A stretch of DNA of 6,530 nucleotides from Spirochaetaceae bacterium (GTDB taxonomy: Bacteria > Spirochaetota > Spirochaetia > Treponematales > Treponemataceae), in NCBI GenBank assembly GCA_031285525.1, contig JAITWB010000080.1, positions 1 to 6,530 on the forward strand. Direction: 5' to 3'. The position numbers were made by a program, and so were the translations under genes. Positions within the stretch are counted from its first letter, which is position 1; every line of letters begins with the position of its first letter. The notes under the pieces were generated by a model. That model ran no database searches. It was not told where the DNA came from and was given only the letters and a program-made list of their open reading frames with translations. Of the stretch, positions 1-5,059 are shown in pieces.

Positions 1-486
1 AACCGGCCCGGCTATTTCCCGTTCCAGTTGATCCTTTACCACATTGAGCTTGGATATCTGTTTCTCAAGCTTTGCGATCATATCCATTAAATCCGAAACC
101 ATATCCAGCCTCTCTCCCTTGCGGGCGAGTTTTAGCTGAACACGCCGATAGGCATTCCAGAGCTCGATTCCCCATTCATCTATCTCGAAGAGATCTTCAA
201 GATTGTGCCAGGCAAAATCCTTAATTTTTTCATTGGTGAAATTATCATCCAGAAAGTCGATAATCTTCCGCTTCATGTCATCATAGGCGTTCTCTTGGGT
301 ATTTCCGTATCCATCGAGATGCAGATGAATACAGGTTGCTACGTACCTATCCGGTGTTTCACTGTCCCTGATGACGATAAACGACAGCATCGGGATTTCG
401 TAGGCAAAAGTCTTTGATGGAAAAACCTTTACTTTCCCAATACCGACAACCTCTCCCCTGGAGACCAAAATCTTTTCGTTGTTCAT
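1..486 (-). CDS. Hypothetical protein with HicB-like core and coiled-coil tail, 3' end cut by window
   Basis: The first 162 codons of an open frame that runs off the low-coordinate edge. It starts at ATG 484-486, with GGGAG placed 7-8 bases upstream and a near-consensus promoter further up. Function is unknown. Residues about 8-40 look like beta strands. The segment YVATCIHLHLDGYGNTQENA (48-67), followed by an amphipathic helix (68-82), has the strand-turn-helix plan of HicB-like antitoxin folds (YVA.C...G..T.EEA...). Residues about 125-160 (LDMVSDLMDMIAKLEKQISK) form a likely coiled coil. There is no signal peptide or membrane segment, so it is probably cytoplasmic. I recall similar uncharacterised proteins in Treponema, but that memory is soft. 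No HicA-like partner is visible; the neighbour on the other side lies outside the window. Confidence in the gene is high; in the fold it is moderate to low. Confidence 0.85.
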   Translation of the reverse strand, partial: MNNEKILVSRGEVVGIGKVKVFPSKTFAYEIPMLSFIVIRDSETPDRYVATCIHLHLDGYGNTQENAYDDMKRKIIDFLDDNFTNEKIKDFAWHNLEDLFEIDEWGIELWNAYRRVQLKLARKGERLDMVSDLMDMIAKLEKQISKLNVVKDQLEREIAGPV

Positions 487-537
487 TACATTTCTCCCTG
501 TTAATCCAAAACGTTCAGCAAAACCACCCACTTTAAA

Positions 538-565
538 AGTATAGTAGAAAAAAATACGGTGTCAA
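538..565 (-). promoter_or_regulatory. Sigma-70-type promoter of the gene at 1-486
   Basis: On the minus strand a perfect TTGACA (560-565) is followed after 16 bases by TATACT (538-543). The predicted transcription start is near 531, giving a leader of roughly 45 nt before ATG 486. A GTGTC direct repeat (559-563 and 571-575) overlaps and flanks the -35 and could be a regulator site, though it is short enough to be chance. Confidence 0.7.
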
Positions 566-683
566 GAAAAGTGTCGGGTCTATGCGCTACTGAAGTAATT
601 ACACGATGTACAGGATGCTCATTTTTTTGTAGAACTAATCAATAAAAGTATCGGCTATCATCATAATAAATTGACTCTTTTTT

Positions 684-746
684 TACAAGGACTCTGTGTA
701 GAGAGTTGTAGGAGATGTCCGAAGGGCTTTACAACCTTTCGGACAT
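684..746 (-). other. Structured intergenic RNA region downstream of the ClbS-like gene
   Basis: A 12-bp stem (715-726 with 735-746, one G-U wobble) encloses an 8-nt loop just after the ClbS-like stop codon. The loop sequence (TACAA on plus, 730-734) is complementary to TTGTA at 706-710. That TTGTA can also pair with a second TACAA at 684-688, which would extend a small CTCT/AGAG hairpin (692-705). It may serve as a 3' end or processing structure for the DUF3795/ClbS-like transcript. No U-tract follows it on the minus strand, so it is not a standard intrinsic terminator. The remaining intergenic bases (about 566-683) show no gene. Confidence 0.45.
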
Positions 747-759
747 GATCTCTGCTGCA

Positions 760-1263
760 TTAATGCATTTTTTTTATAGGCTTTATCGTTTTAAGCCCCC
801 AGTCATAGTGACTCGATGTACTCGAAATAAAATAAGAGGCCAGTGAGGTGGTTCCTGTCCAGGAATAGTATTTTTTCGTAAACAATTCCTCATTGCTGTG
901 CGCTTCGATCTGCTTCATGACCGCATCATGGCTTTTCTGCAGCAGTGAACGGGCTTTTGCGAGGGGTGTCCCCTGGTATCGTTTCCAAATCTCCCGGTTA
1001 AGCTCCGTATAGCTTTGCCAGTTATACCCCTCCGGGAGGAAGGGCCGATCCGTCCCTGCCATCTCATCGGTATGCCAGCTCTCCAGCATTAAATGCCACT
1101 CATGGAGGTGACAGAGCACATCGCTGATGGTTCTGTCCCGTTCGTTCAGCTCATATTCCGCCTCCCTAAACTCCTCCGGTATGGAATCGATAAGGGTAAA
1201 CAGCTTTTTGAGGTTCTGTCCGCTCGCTTCAAGGAGCTGCTCTTTTGTTGTCGGTCTCGGCAT
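760..1263 (-). CDS. ClbS/DfsB family four-helix bundle protein (DUF1706)
   Basis: 167 aa, a normal length for the ClbS/DfsB (DUF1706) branch of the DinB-like superfamily. The opening MPRPTTKEQLL is the family signature. The helix containing DVLCHLHEWH (48-57) and the closing SSTSSHYDW (147-155) are the other hallmark segments. Members are small cytoplasmic four-helix proteins. The best studied, ClbS, protects producers of the genotoxin colibactin by inactivating its reactive cyclopropane; most family members have no known substrate. The start is ATG 1261-1263, with AAGGAG 8 bases upstream. It begins 25 bases after the DUF3795 stop and is probably co-transcribed with it. There is no sign of a colibactin-type cluster here, so toxin resistance is only a family-based possibility. 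The family call is confident; the substrate is unknown. Confidence 0.88.
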   Translation of the reverse strand: MPRPTTKEQLLEASGQNLKKLFTLIDSIPEEFREAEYELNERDRTISDVLCHLHEWHLMLESWHTDEMAGTDRPFLPEGYNWQSYTELNREIWKRYQGTPLAKARSLLQKSHDAVMKQIEAHSNEELFTKKYYSWTGTTSLASYFISSTSSHYDWGLKTIKPIKKMH

Positions 1264-1288
1264 ACAGATTTCTCCTTATTACAGGGTT

Positions 1289-1630
1289 TTACGCTTGCAG
1301 CGCCTTTAGGTTTTCTGCGGCAGCAGGGGCGTGGCTGTGCACGGCGCTGACAGACTCGCAGGGGTAGTCACTACAGACTCCGCAGTGGGGAATCTTTCGT
1401 TCCGCTGCGCATTTGCGCATATCACACATACCGCAATAGGCGAACAGGGGAAGGTTTCCCGTTCTGCAGCCGCCGCAGTTGATATGTTCCGGGAGAATCT
1501 CTGCATTATTCATCTTTGACCATTCCGCAGCAACTTTCGCCCTCATAACATCATCGTTAGCCTGTGTCGCCTTAAAGGCATCGCACCCCGCACAATCCAA
1601 ACCGCATACGGCAATCATCTTGTTTTCCAT
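1289..1630 (-). CDS. Cysteine-rich DUF3795 domain protein
   Basis: 113 aa with 11 cysteines. It begins MENKMIAVCGLDCAGCDAF, typical of DUF3795 (CGLDC..C near the N-terminus). Cysteines sit at C9, C13, C16, C52, C55, C66, C69, C74, C83, C86 and C91, including CGGC, CGMC and CGVC pairs, so metal or Fe-S binding is likely. No function is established for the family, which is common in anaerobes. The start is placed at ATG 1628-1630 because GGAGG (about 1639-1643) lies 8 bases before it. The upstream in-frame ATG at 1648 would put that ribosome binding site inside the coding region. It has an extended -10 promoter just upstream and is followed after 25 bases by the ClbS-like gene, so it leads a two-gene unit. 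Family call good, role unknown. Confidence 0.87.
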   Translation of the reverse strand: MENKMIAVCGLDCAGCDAFKATQANDDVMRAKVAAEWSKMNNAEILPEHINCGGCRTGNLPLFAYCGMCDMRKCAAERKIPHCGVCSDYPCESVSAVHSHAPAAAENLKALQA

Positions 1631-1659
1631 TTTCTGTACCTCCAACATAGTATGGCTTT

Positions 1660-1668
1660 AGTATACCA
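1660..1668 (-). promoter_or_regulatory. Extended -10 promoter of the DUF3795/ClbS-like pair
   Basis: The minus strand reads TGGTATACT, an extended -10 (TGn followed by TATACT), about 30 bases upstream of ATG 1630. No good -35 hexamer sits 16-18 bases away, which is acceptable for an extended -10 or suggests activator help. Confidence 0.5.
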
Positions 1669-1677
1669 GAGAAACAG

Positions 1678-1692
1678 TGACAGATTGTGTCA
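1678..1692. promoter_or_regulatory. Possible operator: TGACA/TGTCA inverted repeat
   Basis: TGACA (1678-1682), a 5-base gap, then TGTCA (1688-1692), centred about 20 bases upstream of the extended -10. That is the position of a -35 or of an activator site. It could bind the HTH-WYL regulator encoded next door, but this is inference from position only, and the half-sites are short. Confidence 0.3.
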
Positions 1693-1699
1693 GGTTTAG

Positions 1700-1718
1700 A
1701 AAAAAACACCCCTTTTTT
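1700..1718 (-). terminator. Weak A/T hairpin ending in a T-run after the WYL regulator
   Basis: On the minus strand six A's, the loop GGGGTG, then seven T's (1700-1706) follow the regulator stop by about 28 bases. An A-T-only stem is weak, so termination would be inefficient. The bases between it and the stop (1713-1745) are almost pure purine on the minus strand. Confidence 0.3.
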
Positions 1719-1745
1719 ACTTTCTCTCTCCTCTTTTTTCCCTTA

Positions 1746-2672
1746 TTACCTATTCACCCTCGCCATCTCCTCCGCCCGCTCTACAATGGTTCTTTTAAGC
1801 GACTCCGGCTCCTCCACCGTTACCTCTCCGGGAAGAGCCATGATAGAAGAGAGGAGCCATTCATCGATGGGAAAGAAGAGTTTTACCCGAAACCGCCCGT
1901 CAGGAAGGGGTTGGAGCGTATCTTCGTCGTAGAGCTCCGAGGCTCTGTTTTTGGCGATACTATCCATAGTTAAAACAATATGTTCCGGGGGGACGCAGCC
2001 TTCCCACACCTTGAGCCAGGGCCGGTCGGAGATATCAGTGCTTGGAGTCCTGCGCACGCCGGGTACGAGAAGCGGCTTTGTTATCCTGAGTATCCTGAAC
2101 AGACGAAAGTCATCCCTGAGCTGGCAGTATCCGTACATGAACCATGACTGCCACATATACACCAGCGCTAAAGGTTCGGTGACCCGCTCCGTCACTTTGC
2201 CGTTAGCGTCGGAATATCCTATCGAAAGGAGTCCTTTCCCGTTAATGCTCTGCTGGATCATATCGATAACCCCTTTTTCACGTCGTGACGGGGCAAGTTC
2301 GATAAAGATGTGGTTTTCCGGGGAACGTATGCCCCGCTGCCTGGATTCCTTGAGCATAAGGCTGAATTTTTCTGTAATCTTCTCGAATTCCATCCCCTGT
2401 ACGAGGTGCTGGATGCTTTCGAGCCCTGCGAGCATGTGCTGAATTTCCGCCGGTTCCAGCAGCTGGCTGTCCATCCTGAATCCCTGTACCAGCTCTATCC
2501 CGCCGTCCCGCCCGGGGGTGGCATAGACAGGAATACCCGCCTGGGTAAGAGCCTCCAGATCCCGGTAGATGGTACGCAAAGAGACCTCAAACCGCTTCGC
2601 CAGATAGGGGGCGGTAACCTTCTCCCGGTTGAGCAGAATTGTCAGAATAGCCAGCAGCCGTTCAGCTTTCAT
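1746..2672 (-). CDS. HTH-WYL transcriptional regulator (YafY type)
   Basis: 308 aa, the full length expected. An N-terminal winged helix-turn-helix (about 3-62) contains the signature RFEVSLRTIYRDLEAL (27-42) and the wing TPGRDGGIEL. A WYL domain (about 143-200) and a C-terminal WCX region (about 230-306) follow. Such proteins bind DNA through the HTH and sense a ligand, in some families nucleotide-like, through WYL. The motif reads W177-F178-M179 instead of WYL, followed by the usual GYCQLRDDFRLFRILRI (181-197). The ATG at 2672 fits the normal family N-terminus, although no convincing ribosome binding site precedes it. It starts 20 bases after the citrate synthase stop and is probably translated from the same mRNA. 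Likely targets are its own operon promoter or the divergent-looking sites near 1685, which is inference. Confidence 0.92.
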   Translation of the reverse strand: MKAERLLAILTILLNREKVTAPYLAKRFEVSLRTIYRDLEALTQAGIPVYATPGRDGGIELVQGFRMDSQLLEPAEIQHMLAGLESIQHLVQGMEFEKITEKFSLMLKESRQRGIRSPENHIFIELAPSRREKGVIDMIQQSINGKGLLSIGYSDANGKVTERVTEPLALVYMWQSWFMYGYCQLRDDFRLFRILRITKPLLVPGVRRTPSTDISDRPWLKVWEGCVPPEHIVLTMDSIAKNRASELYDEDTLQPLPDGRFRVKLFFPIDEWLLSSIMALPGEVTVEEPESLKRTIVERAEEMARVNR

Positions 2673-2692
2673 AAGGGTTAAGAATCCGTCTT

Positions 2693-4060
2693 TTAGGTGC
2701 GGTTTCCTATGGGAGTATACCCGGTATGTTTTCTCACCGACTTATAGGCAGGACGGATGATCTTACCTGCGTTAACAATCTCCTCGATCCGGTGGGCGCT
2801 CCATCCTGCGATACGGGAAACCGCAAACAGGGGCGTATAGAGTTCCTCTGGAAGATCGAGCATACTGTAGACAAAGCCTGAATAAAAATCGATATTGGCG
2901 CTGACCCCTTTGTACATCTTCCGCATCTTCCCAATCACCTGAGGGGCGAGTAATTCCACCTTTGAGTAGAGCTTGTACTCGTCGGAACGATTCTTCTCTG
3001 TTGCCAGCCGCTCCACATACTGCCTAAAAATGAGCGCCCGGGGGTCTGAAAGGGAATACACCGCATGTCCGATACCGTACACCAGCCCGGATTTGTCAAA
3101 ACCTTCCTTGTTCAGGAGTTTTTCGATATAAGCGGTAATCTCATCATCATCATCCCAATCGGAGACCTTCTCCTTCATATCCTGGAACATCCGAACCACC
3201 TTGATATTGGCGCCTCCGTGCTTGGGACCCTTGAGGGAACCCAGAGAAGCGACCACAGAGGAGTAGGTGTCCGTCCCAGACGAGGTGACCACATGGGTGG
3301 TAAAGGTCGAGTTGTTTCCTCCTCCGTGTTCGGCGTGAAGCACCAGAGCGAGATCGAGAATCCGAGCCTCCAGAGGGGTATAATTAGTGTCGGGGCGCAG
3401 CATGAAAAGGATGTTTTCCGCAATCGACAGTCCCTTTTTAGGGGGATGAATAACCAGACTCTGCTTGTTATGGTAGTACGCAAAGGACTGATAGCCGTAT
3501 ACGGCGAGGAGGGGGAACTGCGCGATAAGCCGGATAGACTGCTTTATCACATTCGATATGGACGTGTCGTCAGCGGCATCATCGTAGGCATAGAGAGTGA
3601 GAACGCTTTTCGCCAGAGAATTCATCATGTCCTTACTGGGAGCGTTCATGATCGTATCCCGGAGAAAGGTCTCGGGAAGGGTAGAGCAGTGATCCAGCAT
3701 TGCGGTGAAATCTGCGTATTCCGTTTGGTTCGGCAGATGCCCAAAGAGCAGCAGGAAACAGGTTTCCTCAAATCCGCCAAAGCGGTTTTCAGTGATAAAC
3801 CCATGTACAATCTCTTCGACATCGATACCCCGGTAATAGAGCTTCCCCTCACAAGGCACGAGATCGTTATCTTCAATTATATATGCCCGAACCTCGGATA
3901 TCTCCGTGAGCCCTGCCAGGACTCCCTTGCCGCTGATATCCCTCAAACCCCGCTTTACCTCATACTTGGTATACAGCTCAGGCTCGATAGTATTGCAATC
4001 AGTAGCAAAGCCCTTGTATGTATCGATGAGTTTTTCCTCGTATTCTTTTGAGATCTCCAT
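2693..4060 (-). CDS. Citrate synthase
   Basis: 455 aa from the chosen start. It condenses oxaloacetate and acetyl-CoA to citrate in the cytoplasm, and in an anaerobe mostly feeds 2-oxoglutarate/glutamate synthesis. The catalytic triad is visible: His245 in LHAEHGGGNN, His281 in GPKHGGAN, and Asp339 in GHAVYSLSDPRA. The small N-terminal domain has YRGID (76-80), and the C-terminal part has GWSAHRIEE (419-427). The GHAVY form (rather than GHRVY) and the extended N-terminus match the clostridial-type subgroup as I recall it. ATG 4058-4060 is preferred because AAGGGAGG lies 5 bases upstream; the in-frame ATG at 4177 lies almost at the predicted transcription start. 2-Methylcitrate synthase is an alternative, but no prp genes are nearby. 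The WYL regulator gene follows 20 bases downstream. Confidence 0.94.
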   Translation of the reverse strand: MEISKEYEEKLIDTYKGFATDCNTIEPELYTKYEVKRGLRDISGKGVLAGLTEISEVRAYIIEDNDLVPCEGKLYYRGIDVEEIVHGFITENRFGGFEETCFLLLFGHLPNQTEYADFTAMLDHCSTLPETFLRDTIMNAPSKDMMNSLAKSVLTLYAYDDAADDTSISNVIKQSIRLIAQFPLLAVYGYQSFAYYHNKQSLVIHPPKKGLSIAENILFMLRPDTNYTPLEARILDLALVLHAEHGGGNNSTFTTHVVTSSGTDTYSSVVASLGSLKGPKHGGANIKVVRMFQDMKEKVSDWDDDDEITAYIEKLLNKEGFDKSGLVYGIGHAVYSLSDPRALIFRQYVERLATEKNRSDEYKLYSKVELLAPQVIGKMRKMYKGVSANIDFYSGFVYSMLDLPEELYTPLFAVSRIAGWSAHRIEEIVNAGKIIRPAYKSVRKHTGYTPIGNRT

Positions 4061-4065
4061 TGCAG

Positions 4066-4073
4066 CCTCCCTT
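4066..4073 (-). promoter_or_regulatory. Ribosome binding site that sets the citrate synthase start
   Basis: AAGGGAGG on the minus strand, 5 bases from ATG 4060. It favours this start over the longer frame from 4177, whose extra 39 residues (rich in F and I, then R and T) look like untranslated leader. Confidence 0.75.
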
Positions 4074-4108
4074 TGGTTTACTGTGTATGTTCTTGTGGTG
4101 ACAACCTG

Positions 4109-4132
4109 CCCCTTGAGGGCTCCCTTACGGGG
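4109..4132 (-). other. GC-rich quasi-palindrome in the citrate synthase leader
   Basis: Within the roughly 125-nt untranslated leader, CCCC (4109-4112) and GGGG (4129-4132) enclose nested GGG/CCC runs, about 50 bases before the start codon. It could fold into an imperfect hairpin. There is no U-tract after it and I recognise no riboswitch. Confidence 0.3.
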
Positions 4133-4181
4133 TATAAAGCTGAAAAATGACCGATAAATGATAAATATATGATTCAAGAAG

Positions 4182-4229
4182 ACAATACCTTTTTATAGTA
4201 TTGCCTTTTTTATGATATGTCAACAATAC
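4182..4229 (-). promoter_or_regulatory. Citrate synthase promoter with overlapping GTATTG operator sites
   Basis: On the minus strand TTGACA (4218-4223), a 17-base spacer and TACTAT (4195-4200) form a good promoter, with transcription starting near 4188. Three copies of the half-site GTATTG surround it. GTATTGT at 4223-4229 touches the -35. An inverted copy, GCAATAC (4198-4204), enters the -10. GTATTGT at 4182-4188 covers the start point. The last two form an inverted repeat around the -10/+1 region. This layout is typical of a repressor operator. The neighbouring WYL regulator is the obvious candidate binder, by inference only. Confidence 0.6.
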
Positions 4230-4240
4230 GAAAGAGGAGG

Positions 4241-4289
4241 GAGAAGGTAGAAAAGAGAAATTTCAATCTTTTCTACTTTCTACCTTCTC
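4241..4289 (-). repeat. Purine/pyrimidine palindrome after fic, possible transcript end
   Basis: A perfect 13-bp inverted repeat, GAGAAGGTAGAAA (4241-4253) and TTTCTACCTTCTC (4277-4289), with a 23-nt loop. A second, mutually exclusive 9-bp pairing is GTAGAAAAG (4247-4255) with CTTTTCTAC (4268-4276). The left half is almost all purine and the right half almost all pyrimidine. It lies 12 bases past the fic stop, so it may end or stabilise that transcript, but no U-run follows. It might also be a dispersed intergenic repeat; no second copy is in this window. Confidence 0.6.
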
Positions 4290-4301
4290 ACTTTTCATTG
4301 A

Positions 4302-5045
4302 TTAGTTGCTCTTGTTCTCAATTATTTGTATGTACCGCTCTAATTCTGCTGTTTCATACAGTGCTATAAGATTGGTTAAGGTTTCAGGGGTATGTCCGTT
4401 GCTGTAATAGTGATCAAAACAGTCATAATATTTGAGCCTGTCGGAAAACTTGATATTGACGGGTAAGAATCCTGCTTTCATAAGTTCAAAGTTCATAATA
4501 AGCCGTCCGGTACGTCCGTTGCCGTCAATAAATGGGTGAATGCCTTCAAACCGTAAATGAAACTCTGCAATAGCTTCAATAACGTGTTTCTCCTTTTTCA
4601 TTTGAGGATATTCTGCGGCAAGTTGTTCTAATTGCAGAGGTACAAGATACGGTTCAGGGGGCGTATGTACTGCACCGGAAATGAAAACAGGCACATTCCG
4701 ATATGTTCCGGCATTTTTGCGGTCATTCATAAGCACCAATGAATGTATTTGTTTTATAATGCTATCGGTTAGCGCCGTATTTTTATCAGCTAACTCGATT
4801 ACAAAATCAAAGGCTTCTTTGTGTCCGATTGCTTCTAAATGATCTTTCATCGGTTTTTCTGCTATGGTTAAACCTTCCAAAACCAACGCCGTTTCCCTGA
4901 AGGTAAGCGAATTCCCTTCAATTGCATTTGAATTGTATGTATTTTCGATAATAAACTCATTGCGCAGCCGTTTTAATTCGCCTTGATTGAGGGGACGCAA
5001 TGATTGTAATTTTGCTTGCAATGCGTCTATCTTGGTGAAATCCAT
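4302..5045 (-). CDS. Class II Fic domain AMP-transferase (Fic/DOC family)
   Basis: 247 aa. The Fic motif HPFIDGNGRTGR (170-181) is complete, with catalytic His170, the metal-binding Asp174 and the phosphate-binding GNGR. The N-terminal segment SNAIEGN (39-45) fits the autoinhibitory (S/T)xxxE(G/N) helix, with Glu43 as the inhibitory glutamate, so this is an active but self-restrained class II enzyme. The flap region (about 113-130, GTYRNVPVFISG then HTPPE) is present. Fic proteins usually transfer AMP from ATP to a Ser, Thr or Tyr hydroxyl on a target protein; the target here is unknown. There is no C-terminal winged helix, as the protein ends soon after the core. ATG 5045 lies 3 bases after the EIIC stop, with AAGGAG formed by the last EIIC codons. 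GC is about 40%, well below its neighbours, suggesting horizontal acquisition. Confidence 0.93.
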   Translation of the reverse strand: MDFTKIDALQAKLQSLRPLNQGELKRLRNEFIIENTYNSNAIEGNSLTFRETALVLEGLTIAEKPMKDHLEAIGHKEAFDFVIELADKNTALTDSIIKQIHSLVLMNDRKNAGTYRNVPVFISGAVHTPPEPYLVPLQLEQLAAEYPQMKKEKHVIEAIAEFHLRFEGIHPFIDGNGRTGRLIMNFELMKAGFLPVNIKFSDRLKYYDCFDHYYSNGHTPETLTNLIALYETAELERYIQIIENKSN

Positions 5046-5048
5046 ACA

Positions 5049-5059
5049 TTACTCCTTGC
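5049..5059 (-). promoter_or_regulatory. fic ribosome binding site inside the EIIC stop region
   Basis: On the minus strand the final EIIC codons AAG GAG TAA supply AAGGAG, 6 bases before the fic ATG. Translation of fic should therefore be coupled to that of EIIC. Confidence 0.7.

Noticed and set aside
205..417. Plus-strand 70-codon open frame
   Set aside because: It is antisense to the hypothetical gene at 1-486, which has a clear promoter and ribosome binding site; the plus frame has neither.
756..767. Perfect 12-bp palindrome TGCATTAATGCA near the ClbS-like stop codon with a T-run on plus
   Set aside because: It has no loop as a hairpin, overlaps the last codons of the gene, and has no plus-strand gene to terminate.
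3065..4051. Long plus-strand open frame of 328 codons opposite citrate synthase
   Set aside because: It is fully antisense to a confident gene, has no recognisable domain, and its length is explained by the codon bias of the real gene.
4061..4177. N-terminal extension of citrate synthase from an upstream in-frame ATG at 4177
   Set aside because: The ATG is only about 10 bases from the predicted transcription start and has no ribosome binding site. The extra 39 residues look like random translation of leader, while ATG 4060 has a strong AAGGGAGG.
4183..4211. Plus-strand intrinsic terminator (CAATAC/GTATTG stem then T-run)
   Set aside because: No plus-strand gene lies upstream to terminate, and the same inverted repeat overlaps a good minus-strand promoter, so an operator explains it better.
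4302..5045. Fic/Doc toxin with partner antitoxin (toxin-antitoxin pair)
   Set aside because: The inhibitory SNAIEGN helix is built into the protein itself, and no small antitoxin gene is adjacent, so a self-inhibited class II Fic fits better.
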